Assembly (NCBI GenBank): GCA_965644315.1 | Contig: CBFFRQ010000089.1 | Location: 248,001-312,000, forward strand | Source of the DNA: Caecitellus pseudoparvulus | Lineage: Eukaryota; Bigyra: Bicosoecida | Direction: 5' to 3' | Length of the DNA: 64,000 nt | Shown here: positions 52,301 through 61,593 of the stretch, piece by piece | Position numbering within the stretch: the first letter of the stretch is position 1 | How the letters are laid out: each line of letters starts with the position of its first letter | Made by a program: the position numbers and the translations under genes | The notes under the pieces: generated by a model | Databases searched by the model: none | What the model was told of the DNA's origin: nothing | Seen by the model: only the letters and a program-made list of their open reading frames with translations

Positions 52301-55300
52301 GGCAACCCCCTCCCCACCCTGCCTTGTCACGTACAAATTGTGGCAGGGCAGAATGAGCTGGGGTCCCTGCTAGAGCGAGTGCGGTCGGAGCTCATTCACA
52401 AAGGGCAAGCCCCCGCCCCGGTGACGCGGGAGTGCACTGGGCAGGCGGCTGTTGAGCGCTCCTTGAACCTGTCCCTTTCTCTTGCGCCAGATGGCACGAA
52501 ACCGAACGAGTTGGGGGTCTGCTTCCGGCACGGCAACATGCCTCTTCTTCCAGCTGACTGCGTGGAGAGCCAGCATGCCCTGCTTGACAGCGAGGGAGCA
52601 GCGGCAGGTGGCGGCACAGCTGGAGCTGCCTTTGACGCACAAGTGACTGCTCCCCTTGGAGCTCACGTGGACTGGGGTGACGGCTTCCGGATCCTGGTCC
52701 CTTCGGATTCGCTTCTCTCACACTCAATGTCCCGTGACACACACCAACTTCAACAAGCTACGTTTGCCGGGGCCCTGCACTTTGCCGGGCCGATGCTGGT
52801 GGATGCCGGCTACGGTCCGCATGCGGTACAAGTCATGCGCAGTGTCTTGACCCCCACGCTTTCTGGTCGCAAGAAGTCCCTGGTGCCCCGCCCGCACGCT
52901 ACTGTGGGCCCCAGTCCACGCACTGACGCGGCTGTGTACAGCCTTGGCGGGATCGTTTTCATGCATGGCGGGCGGGGCCCCAGTCTGCGTAACGCTTTCA
53001 GTGCTGATGCAGCTGCGGGCTCATCCACCTCTGCACAGTACGTGAGAGGGACGTACGTGCCCCCTCAAAGCACCCTTCGGCATGCCCTGGCAATTCGCAA
53101 ACTGCCACTGCCGACAACCGCACAGCAACAGCGCCGTGCTGCCGTCATGGGCACAGTCAGTACCGTGGGCGGTGTGGCGCACACTGTGTTCAACGAGATG
53201 TTCGCTATGGACACACGGCGGGGAACGTGGTTGCCTCGCGGAGGGCATTTGCGTGCGACGGGCTTGCGGCCCGATGCCCCTGAGCTGGAAGTTCCATCCC
53301 CTCATGAGCGTGCCTTGCGCCTGGCAGACCACTGCCTCAACCCAGACATGCCCAACGCGCTGCCTTTCCTGCCGTCCCTCTCTGGTCACACAGCCACCGT
53401 GATGTCAGATCGCCGGGTTGTGGTATTAGGAGGCATGTGCGGTGTACATGCGTTGGAACCTTCCCGAGGGTGGGGTGTCCGGAACGCCAAAGACTTCTTC
53501 TTGCTGCCCTGCCCTCGGATTCAAACTGGCCGCCCGTCGCGCTGGATGCGTGTGGGGCGTGGCGCAGTGAAGCACACCAACCTACAGCGCCCCACCGCAG
53601 AAGTGCTGCCCGGGGATGACTACGAGTCCACGTCGTCCGGGATTTCCATTGGAGGGCTCTTCGACAGTGACACTTCGGATGACGAGGCGGAAGCCCGACG
53701 CGCCGCACGCCGTGTCCGACGAGCTGCATTGCGAGGCCGTAGACAGCTTGCGAGGGCTGCTGCAGATGATGATGACCCCATCGGGACCGGTACGCGCTAT
53801 GAGCGGCCTGTGGGGGGCGTCGTCGTGCCTGAGATGCTGGGAGGCGGCGACTTTGACGCAGGCCACGCTGGCGGCCGCAGTCGGCAGCCAGCGGACCAGT
53901 TTGAGGCCTGGGAGTACCGGCGTGCGTTAGAGGCGGCCCAGGAACTGACGGGGAATCCAGCTGTGGAAATTGTCCGCACACGAGCTCGGATCTGGCAAGC
54001 CGCGCGTGAGAGGGCTCATGCTCTGCTGGCCCAAGGTGGTGCCGCTCTGGGTAGTGGTGGCGCGGCTGCCGAGGATGATGCCGCGATTCTGCGAGCCCTG
54101 GAAGACCGCGAGGTGGCCATGGTGGGGGCGGGCCACGCAGCAGCAATGCCCGGGACCGGCTCCCTGCCGCCACTGCCCCTGCTTGCCATTGGCAGTGACG
54201 TTGGGCTGTACCGCATCGTGCACCGGGACAGCGAGCACATCCTCCGCTCCTACGTGCAGTTCTATGCAGGCAGTCCTGAAAGCAAGGCCTCTTGCATGGT
54301 GTACATGCTGGACCATGGGCAGGGCTTGCTGTCCCCCCGAGTGACAGTGCTCACGAAAGGCGGCCCCCTGCTGCCCCGTTGCACGCGCCCGAGTGGCGAG
54401 GCCTGGGACGCTCTAGTCGAGGCAGCGGAAGGTCTCACAGAGGAGCGTGCCCAAACCCAGACGCTCTCTGAGTTCTGCGCTGCGCGGTGCACGCCCGAGC
54501 TTGCCCAGGACGTGTTCTTTGAGCACGCCGGCGTGGCACAGTCGAAGCGCTCAGGCCATGCCCGCTCCGTACCAAGCCAAGCACCTCCCTCTAGCCTCAT
54601 GAAGCTTCGCTCCGCAGACTACCTCCCCTGGCACATCACACAGCGACCCGTGCTTGAGGGTACGTTCGCTGGACTGCGGGTTCAGCAGCAGACGCTGGAA
54701 GATCTGGGAGACGGGGAGCACATTCCAGAGCCAGTGTCGCTGGTGGGGCACTCTGCCTTGGCAGTGGGCAGTGCGGGGGACGAAGGTGTGCTGGTGATGG
54801 GGGAGGTGGACTCCCCACAGAACGGTGGCCTGGCCCTGCTCAGCCTGGGAGATGGCACCGACCCCTGCTGGGGCTGGCCCCTCACCGCTGGCACGCCCCC
54901 CGCCCAGCGCAGCGGCCACAGCGCCACCCTTGTGCGCAAGCAGTACATGGTGGTGGTGGGTGGTTCCACACAGGGCAGGGGCGCAGGTCTCTGCTCTGAC
55001 GTGTGGGTGTTGGATTTGGCGGCCGGAGCGGGTGGCGGCGTGCCCACTTGGTGGCGACTGCCGTTTGCGCCCTGTAGCACGCAGCTGCCGCCCCCTCGCA
55101 CATGCCATGCGGCAGGGCGTGTGGCAGGGAAGGTGTGCATTTTTGGCGGGGAGACGAAGGGCGGGCGTGTTCTGGGGGACACCTGGACGCTGGAGTTGGT
55201 GCAGCGTGATGACGCCAGCCTGACAGCTGCCGAGGAGCGCATCGCGATGTATGCTACAAAGGTTGAAGAAGTGTATGACACGAAAGTCAGTGCCGAGTCC

Positions 55301-57811
55301 CAAGCAGCAGTGAGCCAGCAGCCGTGGAGCGGCCCCATGATGGAATTGACCAAGTTGCAGGGGCTGTACCACTCTCGCTTCGTGCAGGAAGCGCTCATGA
55401 CCCGCCATGAGGTGTCCACGAGCACCTGTGTGCTCAACAGCCCTGTGTACGGTGTTTGGCGCCGGCAGGAGCTTGAAGTGACGCCGAGCGGCATGCGACC
55501 GGCGGGCATTCAGAGCGGCCGCTGGGTGCAGAGCAGCACACCCTCCGGCCCACAGCTGCTGCTTCACAAGGTTGCGCGCCAAGATGCGGCATCGTCGGAA
55601 CAGCCGTTGGATCGCACTGACGTACTGACTCCCCGGGCTAGCATGGGGGCTGTCGTGGCGGGCGGGAAGCTCATCGTTATTGGCGGACACAGGTATGGGC
55701 GACAGGCAGGAGGAGTCATCTCTGAGCAAGACTCAAGCCATGCGGGCCCTGCATCGCGCAAGACTGGAGTTCGAAGGTCACAGCCACGGTGGTACTGGGA
55801 TCGGCGCCTTGTCAACAAGCGGTCCGAACTCACCGGCATTGGGAAGGTTTACATGGGCGAAGTGCTCAGCATCTCCCTTGGGCCCACGCACATCCCCGTG
55901 CCTGGCCCATCCCTCGTCCGTGATGCCAGCGCACTGTGGGAGGCGGCAGGCAGTGGGGAGGTGGATGCGGGCAACACTCCAGCAGACTTTGCTCTGCGAA
56001 GCGTGGAGCAGGGTGCAGCTGCCCCCCTGCCGCCCATTGTGCAGGTGCGAGCAGGTGGCAGTGCGCCGCACTCTGCAGTGTGTGACGCGCTGGCGTTGCT
56101 GGGCGACGTGGATGTGGAGGAGGGCAGCTTCGTGCCTGGGGATGCGACGAGCCTGGTGCCGCCCAGCTGGGCTGCAGCGCTGCAGGCCAGTGGGGACACA
56201 CTGGGTGACACGTGTGACACGAGCAGCATCGGTGCCGTGTACGCCCACGCCTGCATTCTGGGAGGCGTGTCGTGGCTGTGGCGGCGTCGGTTGGAGGGTG
56301 CGTGGCGAGCCATCTGCAGTGACGGTGCCGTCGAGGGCCTTGCTCCTGGCGGGCCTGGCTGCAGCTGGGTGTGGGAGGCGGCGTCAGGCGTGCTGACGTT
56401 CCAGGAGCCGGGTGTGAGCGCCAGCGCCCTGAGTGCGACGCTGCAGTGGTTGTACACTGGGCAGGCCCAGTTCGACCCAGTACAAGTGGAGGAGGTGTGC
56501 TTGCTGGTGCGCCGGTGGGGGCTGAGCGGCGCAGGCGTGCCTCGTGTGCGGCGCCCAGGCCACGCGGCGGTGGTGTGTGCACCTGGCGCCCTGGGCGATG
56601 TGCTGCTGGCCATGCAGCACACACATGGCTCTGCTTCTGTGGAGGTGCGGCAGGAGGAGGTGCGGGCAGGTGTGAGGCCTGCCACGATTGACATTGCCAT
56701 GGGGCGGTCAGGCAGCCGAGGGCGACTGAGCCATGTGCGCAGTGTGCTGAGTGCTGTGCTGGTGTACGGTGTGGGTGCTGATGTGCGTCTGCGAGTGCCT
56801 GTGTCGGCTGAGCTGGGCGAGCAGCTGACTGGGGCGTTGGCTCAGCACGGCACTGCTGTGGCATCCGATGGCGTCGTGTATGGGCCTGGCAGCGTGGGCG
56901 GCGGGGAGGATGGCGTGTTGACGTTGACACGGTGGGCGCCAGGGTGTGAGGGCGGTCTGGACATGCCGCCGCCTGAGCTGGGCATGGCACGCAGTCTGTC
57001 CACTGGCTCTGTGGTGGTGGATGTGCCGCCTGTGGCTGCCACCGGGCACGCGTGGCTGCCTGCACACCAGTGCATCCTGGCTCGTCGGTCCTTCTTCATG
57101 CGGCACGCAGTGGCTTCCGGCTTGATCAGTGCGCCAGTGGAGCCCAGTGCTGCAGCGTCCAGTGGTGGCGTGTTCAGCGGGGAGGCGGCCCTGCCCAGCA
57201 CCGGCGTGGGTCTGCCTGACACCGACCTCAGCACACACGCAGCTGCCCACATGGTGGAGTTCCTGTACACTGACCGCATGGGGCGCCTGGCGCTGAGTCA
57301 GGCGGCAGCTGCTGGCTTGCACGCAGATCTGGTCAGTGCGCGAGGCATGGCCCACGCGGTGGTGTCTGGTGCGGACCCAGCCGAAGCTCTGGCGCAAGGC
57401 ACCCTGCCGCCCCCTGCCGAGGCGCCCTTCTCAGCAGGGGCGGTGCGAGAGGAAGACGCCGTGGAAGACGCACCTGCTCTGGCCCAGCTGGGCAGCATGC
57501 ACATGCAGCCGCGGCTGCTGGCCCATGCCCTGCGCAGCATGGTGGCTGGGTACGACCTGTCTGACGCAGAGTCCGCGGTGGGCATGTTGCAGTTCGCGCT
57601 GGGGCTGGGCCAGGCGGGGGAGCCGCTGCGGGCTGTGTGCGAGTTCCACCTGCGGCACAGTGTGCCTCGCAGTGACTTGGTGCCGGTGGTGCAGGCGGTG
57701 TTGGGCAGTGGCGAGGCGGAGGCTGGGCTGGTCAAGGCACTGCGCAGCTCGCTGCGTGCCCGGGGCGTGGACATGGCAGAGCTGGAAGCGGAGCAGGGCA
57801 TTCTGGCGTGA
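49382..57811 (+). CDS. Giant kelch-repeat protein with double BTB-like C-terminus, copy B
   Basis: The frame is open from 49184; the ATG at 49382 gives 2,809 residues, 13 fewer than copy A, and puts the start 28 residues before shared sequence. Domain order is as in copy A: Gly/Ala-rich N-terminus (29-243), an uncharacterised region, a basic linker (~900-960, with GARGRRSAPLRARA), kelch blades (AAVYSLGGIVFMHGG, HTATVMSDRRVVVLGG, then the shared pair at 1,789-1,956, AVVAGGKLIVIGGHRYG) and the double BTB-like end (2,158-2,809). Outside the three near-identical blocks, alignment to copy A is only patchy: for example, residues 244-700 share short motifs with copy A but most positions differ. Both copies lack stop codons or frameshifts, so both look functional. 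A Cullin-3-adaptor or scaffold role is inference from BTB-kelch families. Confidence 0.8.
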   Translation: MSDAAQVALLAGSRAAAALQDVAGDEGADLSDSSGDLDIGPPGAPTLARQVSAGTAALYLKQPGQGDGGMAVDLLASASTVRHKGKARGASGAAVPVQAQGSAEAMPVLGRGRVAKGSGGGSVWKGRAAVARVDDGGASAVPPAVPGAGVSGGGAAGGVELERQLSGSGVAMLASALGGSSGGGTGVGSGGGYVGPPSMPHAVALDDAWVSEHTSVGVGGGGGGRSAAGDAPRTMEGVLAGLAEQPKLPSRSSTRLPPYLRRMTRQQRAVAAATGWSVSDTVVIGDGLDASELVPGQSKVCIGGRFDWHETLSLSHDFPFRCFGLEFFCGWSAFLSARFPGMPRIQQQCTTQHELSSWSEIAPSTVQEHNLPWQGHPWTAWLTALNLISTDDSSSTTFQRNFKEARDKAAAAGQKIVPFEQASHAYANIHRYYNYSYGYGHAHSRRFNLKALPLMPGYEPIQLWKYTLANEGHWFNGAMRWSFRGRPSRVNSSSPMLAKLQALRAGCMGGRTSSPYGFSPFPTPGPSPSGQHTVHLRAMSPAMSGCLTVSSVIGFDEGMPRPSARPLTAADYPTAVQAVHKLRLELTTTPLSKCKFTVGAPGDEGVLRDPPKTPHVTEVWLTTARISKNMSRYVPHDLPTPADLSNAAGARMASNFSMDAPGFMGEEQWATTRQIAMLEVLRRMFRPGSERAAALVATYPARLAYCVGEAQPTTAEDKHWTARHMCLQPCDLFPELTPEGPQPDTLPSFGTPFDANGRPLPRDMCMGFEGKPVHGMLISRSAQGHTTSQYLPTAEALSKQRQARPVAEQDAVVAQQRVHDLRRQIEGGGGETGRSYVERAQAAAEASSDSTKHVQSVQPAHEAARKEGEDGPKPGEKGYRAPKGARGRRSAPLRARASPAQAPVAQQADQVARDADLAKKTGRGHSTKKESRRTAPASRALAGTRGATAQGEELSETQKGTMMQFLSQACDETGNPLPTLPCHVQIVAGQNELGSLLERVRSELIHKGQAPAPVTRECTGQAAVERSLNLSLSLAPDGTKPNELGVCFRHGNMPLLPADCVESQHALLDSEGAAAGGGTAGAAFDAQVTAPLGAHVDWGDGFRILVPSDSLLSHSMSRDTHQLQQATFAGALHFAGPMLVDAGYGPHAVQVMRSVLTPTLSGRKKSLVPRPHATVGPSPRTDAAVYSLGGIVFMHGGRGPSLRNAFSADAAAGSSTSAQYVRGTYVPPQSTLRHALAIRKLPLPTTAQQQRRAAVMGTVSTVGGVAHTVFNEMFAMDTRRGTWLPRGGHLRATGLRPDAPELEVPSPHERALRLADHCLNPDMPNALPFLPSLSGHTATVMSDRRVVVLGGMCGVHALEPSRGWGVRNAKDFFLLPCPRIQTGRPSRWMRVGRGAVKHTNLQRPTAEVLPGDDYESTSSGISIGGLFDSDTSDDEAEARRAARRVRRAALRGRRQLARAAADDDDPIGTGTRYERPVGGVVVPEMLGGGDFDAGHAGGRSRQPADQFEAWEYRRALEAAQELTGNPAVEIVRTRARIWQAARERAHALLAQGGAALGSGGAAAEDDAAILRALEDREVAMVGAGHAAAMPGTGSLPPLPLLAIGSDVGLYRIVHRDSEHILRSYVQFYAGSPESKASCMVYMLDHGQGLLSPRVTVLTKGGPLLPRCTRPSGEAWDALVEAAEGLTEERAQTQTLSEFCAARCTPELAQDVFFEHAGVAQSKRSGHARSVPSQAPPSSLMKLRSADYLPWHITQRPVLEGTFAGLRVQQQTLEDLGDGEHIPEPVSLVGHSALAVGSAGDEGVLVMGEVDSPQNGGLALLSLGDGTDPCWGWPLTAGTPPAQRSGHSATLVRKQYMVVVGGSTQGRGAGLCSDVWVLDLAAGAGGGVPTWWRLPFAPCSTQLPPPRTCHAAGRVAGKVCIFGGETKGGRVLGDTWTLELVQRDDASLTAAEERIAMYATKVEEVYDTKVSAESQAAVSQQPWSGPMMELTKLQGLYHSRFVQEALMTRHEVSTSTCVLNSPVYGVWRRQELEVTPSGMRPAGIQSGRWVQSSTPSGPQLLLHKVARQDAASSEQPLDRTDVLTPRASMGAVVAGGKLIVIGGHRYGRQAGGVISEQDSSHAGPASRKTGVRRSQPRWYWDRRLVNKRSELTGIGKVYMGEVLSISLGPTHIPVPGPSLVRDASALWEAAGSGEVDAGNTPADFALRSVEQGAAAPLPPIVQVRAGGSAPHSAVCDALALLGDVDVEEGSFVPGDATSLVPPSWAAALQASGDTLGDTCDTSSIGAVYAHACILGGVSWLWRRRLEGAWRAICSDGAVEGLAPGGPGCSWVWEAASGVLTFQEPGVSASALSATLQWLYTGQAQFDPVQVEEVCLLVRRWGLSGAGVPRVRRPGHAAVVCAPGALGDVLLAMQHTHGSASVEVRQEEVRAGVRPATIDIAMGRSGSRGRLSHVRSVLSAVLVYGVGADVRLRVPVSAELGEQLTGALAQHGTAVASDGVVYGPGSVGGGEDGVLTLTRWAPGCEGGLDMPPPELGMARSLSTGSVVVDVPPVAATGHAWLPAHQCILARRSFFMRHAVASGLISAPVEPSAAASSGGVFSGEAALPSTGVGLPDTDLSTHAAAHMVEFLYTDRMGRLALSQAAAAGLHADLVSARGMAHAVVSGADPAEALAQGTLPPPAEAPFSAGAVREEDAVEDAPALAQLGSMHMQPRLLAHALRSMVAGYDLSDAESAVGMLQFALGLGQAGEPLRAVCEFHLRHSVPRSDLVPVVQAVLGSGEAEAGLVKALRSSLRARGVDMAELEAEQGILA
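49466..50110 (+). repeat. Inverted near-identical block 1, copy B
   Basis: 645 nt, partner of 45418-46062 on the other strand. Confidence 0.9.
54746..55249 (+). repeat. Inverted near-identical block 2, copy B
   Basis: 504 nt, partner of 40195-40698; protein identical. Confidence 0.9.
55853..57811 (+). repeat. Inverted near-identical block 3, copy B
   Basis: 1,959 nt, partner of 37672-39630; ends with the stop codon. Confidence 0.9.
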
Positions 57812-58301
57812 GTGGCGTGCTGAATGCAGTTTTGAGTGAGTCGTTCGGCATCTGGACGGCTGGCGCTGTGAAACGTCTTGCATTGTGAGCTTTGGCTCAT
57901 CCGCACGACAAGCACCATTCCCTTCCCCATGCCAAACCTCCAAAGGAAACGTCGCCCAGCGTTTGTTCAAGGGATAAATATCATTTTGCTTGTGTCTCTA
58001 TCGTCTTTCCGTGGTGTGGCTTTTCGTGGTCAGCGCTTGTTTTGCTGGCTTCCATTGGAGCCTGACAATTTCCGCAGCGACATTTTTAAGGCCGACCTAC
58101 CTCGACTAAACACCTGTACTTGCGCGTGTAATTGATCGGAATCATAGAAAAAGCCTAATTTTAGCCCCTTTCGACGTCAATCTTTCACACGGCTGAAGTG
58201 CTTGGGCTGGGGAGGTCCACGTGTCAAGCTGCGGTTTTTGCTGCAACGTCACTCGATAGCACTTGACAAGTCAACCAATCCTGAAGCCGCAGGGGGGCAC
58301 C
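57812..58301. other. Intergenic region
   Basis: About 490 nt, AT-richer than its surroundings (for example 57,960-58,180). Probably the 3' UTR of copy B and the promoter of the next gene. No RNA gene or repeat recognised. Confidence 0.4.
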
Positions 58302-59894
58302 ATGACTCACAAACCCAGTCTTGGCGTTATGCAAGCTTGTGATTATTCATCGTGCGGATGTTTCGTCCCTGCCGTTTCATCGCGTCGACGGGGCATTCGT
58401 TTGCTCACTGTTTGGTCGAGCCTCGGCCTTAAGCTGGCTTTGCTGTGTCTCTTGGGTGCTGGTAGCGCCGCTGTGGGGCAGGACACAGCATCTCCTGAGA
58501 GTGCAGCTCAGAACTTGCCCGTCTCTATGGAGAGCATGGCTCACAAAGTCTTTCAACAGTTGCAGGTTCTTGCCAAGGCACGGAGCCTGACCAGCATGAA
58601 TCGCCTGTCCGGGTTGGAGTCACCCCTAGAAGGAGCTGTGCGCTTCAACCCAAGGCAGCCAGCTTCGAGCGTCAGAGGTGAGAGTGGGTTCGAGCCTCTC
58701 TCCGTTTCCAGGTCGCCGTCTGGGCTTGATGTGCAGTTCGTTGCCGTGCGTGCAGCTGCAAGGGGAAGTGGCACTGCAGTGGAACCCACGCATGTGGAAG
58801 TCCCCCTGTTCCCGGATCCTGGCTCAGTATTCGAACATTACGGGCTGGCTACATGCTCTGCAGCGACAGGGCCTTTCTGTGCACCCTCCCTGCCAGCATT
58901 TCCATCGCTCGATGAGTTTCCACGGTCCATGGCGGACTTTGGCTTGAACTCCCATACCACTGCACCTTGGCCCCGCGCTCCTGCGCAAGGGCGAAAGACA
59001 GTGCAAGTGGCAGCAGAGGTGTGGCTGAGGCAACAAGGCATTGAGTGGGCAGGAGCATCAGATGTGTCTGAGCTGTCTCGTGCTCCGTCGCGGGATGGGG
59101 CAGAGCTGCGCGTTAGCCTGCACAGCGATGGACAGCTCTCCGTGGAAGGAGATTTGTCGGACCAGGACAGCCCCGGTTTGATGCGGCTTGCAAAGGCACT
59201 TGCAGCTGTCGCAGCTGACGCCGAGCTTTCACCTCCAGGTGACCAAGCGAATCCCCCCCAGGCTCACCCAAATCAGGCCGGGTCAAAACCTGGGTCTGGG
59301 ACTGCCAACGGCAAGCATGGCCATGGCGCAGCTGCTGATGAGCAGAAGTCTGCAGGACGCCGGCCCAGACAGGCCCAAGCTCAAGCAGCCAACATCCCAG
59401 CTGGAAGTTGGTTCAGTGTGGAGATTGTGGGGGGAGTCCAGATTCAGCTGGCGAATGCCGGTTCCCGGCGCAAGTGGGCCCTGAAACGAGCGTCAAGTCA
59501 CAGCAAGCTGTTCCGCGTGGAGCAAGTCGTGAGCCAGACATATGCACAGCGATCCATTGCGCTGCGTGTGGAAGAGCTGCAGGCCACTGCTCGAGGCCAA
59601 CTTGTGTCGCTGTGGCAGGGAGCTGCCGAAGCGGTCGAAGGTGAGGACGCACGTGGCTTGTGGGGCCAGGCTGTATTGATGGAGGTCATGACAGGGAAAG
59701 CATCAAAGGGTGCCCGTCGATCCGGTCGGACTCGAGCCGCTCTCTCTTCGAGCGACTTCCATGCTGCAGTGCAGGATGTGCTGCTTCACCCAGACAGTGC
59801 TGCCGTGCTGAAGGCGCTGCAGCAGCACGAGGAAGACTCACTGCATGTGCTGGTATCTTTGGACGTCGCGGGCTGGCGCAAGACGAGGAAGTAA
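58302..59894 (+). CDS. Unknown secretory-pathway protein
   Basis: The frame is open from 58263; the ATG at 58302 (ggcaccATGac) has the best context, giving 530 residues. A later ATG at 58329 is possible. A hydrophobic segment (LGLKLALLCLLGAGSAAVG) at about residues 47-65 suggests a signal peptide with a long basic n-region, or a signal anchor. The rest has no cysteine-rich pattern or repeats. Residues ~310-375 are a Pro/Gly/Gln linker. The last ~160 residues (from SWFSVEIVGGVQIQLA) look folded: GSRRKWALKRASSHSKLFRVEQV, then a helical end. I do not recognise a family. It converges on SepSecS with 45 nt between stops. Confidence 0.6.
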   Translation: MTHKPSLGVMQACDYSSCGCFVPAVSSRRRGIRLLTVWSSLGLKLALLCLLGAGSAAVGQDTASPESAAQNLPVSMESMAHKVFQQLQVLAKARSLTSMNRLSGLESPLEGAVRFNPRQPASSVRGESGFEPLSVSRSPSGLDVQFVAVRAAARGSGTAVEPTHVEVPLFPDPGSVFEHYGLATCSAATGPFCAPSLPAFPSLDEFPRSMADFGLNSHTTAPWPRAPAQGRKTVQVAAEVWLRQQGIEWAGASDVSELSRAPSRDGAELRVSLHSDGQLSVEGDLSDQDSPGLMRLAKALAAVAADAELSPPGDQANPPQAHPNQAGSKPGSGTANGKHGHGAAADEQKSAGRRPRQAQAQAANIPAGSWFSVEIVGGVQIQLANAGSRRKWALKRASSHSKLFRVEQVVSQTYAQRSIALRVEELQATARGQLVSLWQGAAEAVEGEDARGLWGQAVLMEVMTGKASKGARRSGRTRAALSSSDFHAAVQDVLLHPDSAAVLKALQQHEEDSLHVLVSLDVAGWRKTRK

Positions 59895-59939
59895 GGGGCC
59901 CTGGCTTTTCAACAGCTGCAAGGGTCAGCTCGCGTTGCG

Positions 59940-61466
59940 TCATGGCGGCGGCACGCCTTCTGCTGACACGTCCTGTGATGCAGCTGCTGTCCCGGCGCCT
60001 GCCAGCGTGGCGCTCGGCAAGAACCCAGAGCTCGCGGGCGGAAACCGCTTCTTAAATGCAGCAGCAACTTTGTGAAACTTCTCTACAAAGGCGGGAACAG
60101 CGTCTGGCTCTTGACCAATCGCGATTGCCACTGTCAAGTACGGGCAGTGTGCGTACTTTGCCGGGGCGGATGCACCCCAGTGATGCAAATTGATGCCCCC
60201 CACTGATTTATCCGTCCCTGTCGACACTACCCTGCACCCTGTCACACCCCGACTGTACAGCATGCTGCCAAACTCAGTGGGGTCGCCGCCTGAAGTCAGC
60301 GCCCCTAGCGTCACAGCGAAGGAGATTGGGTTTTGTGGTGTGCTGAGCAGGCGCTCGCCGTGAACAGCTGCCATCTCAGACAGCAAGGCCGGAGCAGCCT
60401 TCGCAGCTGCCTTGCGAGCTGCGAGTGCCTCCTTCCACCCTTGCTCCCCCAAGTACAGAAGCGTGGCAAACAGGTCGGTGATGGGTGCGGCGCTGGCTCG
60501 GCCGGCGTACGCCGCTGACACTCCCGCCACCAAGGCTGGGTCAGAGGACAGGACAAGAGCCCCTCCAACAGGCACCATGAAGTTTTTGTCTGTGCTCTGC
60601 ACGATGGCGTCCACGCGCCCAGTACGCATGGCCTGGTTCAGCTGGTGCGTGATTTTGGACGCCTGCAGTCCGTAGGCGTTGTTCACCAGGTGTGGAATGC
60701 CCAGCGCCGCACACATCTTCCCCACTGCCACCACATCATCCGGAATCCGTGGGGCAAAGCATGAGGTGGTGGTCAGGATGGCTGCGATGCGCTCCGCCCC
60801 CACTCGCTCCACTGCTGCGTGCATGCCGGCCATGTCCGTCGCCAATGCATCACCTTGCTCGGCCGTGTCCACGACGACGCATGTTAGGCCGGCTGCCGTA
60901 ATCGACTTCCAACACGCCTTCTGATCAATGCGAGACCATAAAACGTACTTGGCGCCCTCCCCTCTCGCGTCTGCCAGGTGTCGCAGGCACAGTGCCAGGC
61001 TCATGCCAGTGGCCAAGGGGAGGACGAGGCCAGCCTTGGCCAGCTGCAGTCCCGCCAACCTCGCAGCATGCAGCGCCAGGCGGTTTGTCAGCTGGTACAT
61101 GAGGCTGCTGCCCGCTGCCTTGGGTTGCACCGCCGCCACGTCGCCGGAGCGGCCAACGCCATGAGCCAGCCCGAAGTGCCGCCGAGCGACAAGGGGGCAC
61201 ACGACACGCCCTTCACGTTCCCCGACACCAATGCCGCCAGGCGCATTGTTGGTGTCCATGTCCGCGAGTTCCTCCAGAATCTGACCGATCAGGCGCTCGT
61301 CCCAGCCCTTGGCAGGGAGACGCCTGTTGGCAAGCAATTTCCGCAGTTCCCTGGCCCGGCGTCCAAGCGCTGCAGTGCCCTGTACGATGTACGCTGCAGG
61401 CACCAGAGCCTGTGCTAGTTTTGCATTACTGTAATCCATTCTTTCTGTGGTTGATACTGCTGCCAA
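59940..61466 (-). CDS. SEPSECS: O-phosphoseryl-tRNA(Sec) selenium transferase (SepSecS)
   Basis: 508 residues, close to the ~500 of animal SepSecS. This PLP enzyme converts O-phosphoseryl-tRNA(Sec) to Sec-tRNA(Sec) with selenophosphate, the last step of eukaryotic selenocysteine synthesis, in the cytosol. Matches along the whole length: GWDE, then MDTNN.PGGIGVGEREGRV, VARRHFGLAHGVGRSGD, AVQPKAAGSSL, PLATGMSLALCLRHL, SRIDQKACWKSITAAG, TTSCFAPRIPDD, HLVNNAYGLQASK, then the PLP-lysine motif QSTDKNFMVPVGGA with Lys at 294 (human Lys284) and YAGRASAAPITDL. The acceptor-end motif QNPISFAVTL is also kept. The first Met (61466) or Met10 (61439) could be the start. No intron. It lies 127 nt upstream of the 3' end of the next minus-strand gene. 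Confidence 0.96.
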   Translation of the reverse strand: MAAVSTTERMDYSNAKLAQALVPAAYIVQGTAALGRRARELRKLLANRRLPAKGWDERLIGQILEELADMDTNNAPGGIGVGEREGRVVCPLVARRHFGLAHGVGRSGDVAAVQPKAAGSSLMYQLTNRLALHAARLAGLQLAKAGLVLPLATGMSLALCLRHLADARGEGAKYVLWSRIDQKACWKSITAAGLTCVVVDTAEQGDALATDMAGMHAAVERVGAERIAAILTTTSCFAPRIPDDVVAVGKMCAALGIPHLVNNAYGLQASKITHQLNQAMRTGRVDAIVQSTDKNFMVPVGGALVLSSDPALVAGVSAAYAGRASAAPITDLFATLLYLGEQGWKEALAARKAAAKAAPALLSEMAAVHGERLLSTPQNPISFAVTLGALTSGGDPTEFGSMLYSRGVTGCRVVSTGTDKSVGGINLHHWGASAPAKYAHCPYLTVAIAIGQEPDAVPAFVEKFHKVAAAFKKRFPPASSGFLPSATLAGAGTAAASQDVSAEGVPPP

Positions 61467-61593
61467 AATGAATCAGGTGAGCAGGGAGGCACCCATTCAG
61501 TCGCAATGTGTGGTTTGGCTGGCGCAAGAGTCTGCATTTCGCAAGGCTGCTTCCGCACTGCGTGACAGCCAGCTTGGGAGACACGCTGCCCAC

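Noticed and set aside
58670-58715. Possible mini-intron GTGAGA...TTTCCAG in the unknown secretory protein
   Set aside because: It would be only 34 nt, shorter than any other intron here, and removal breaks the long open frame.
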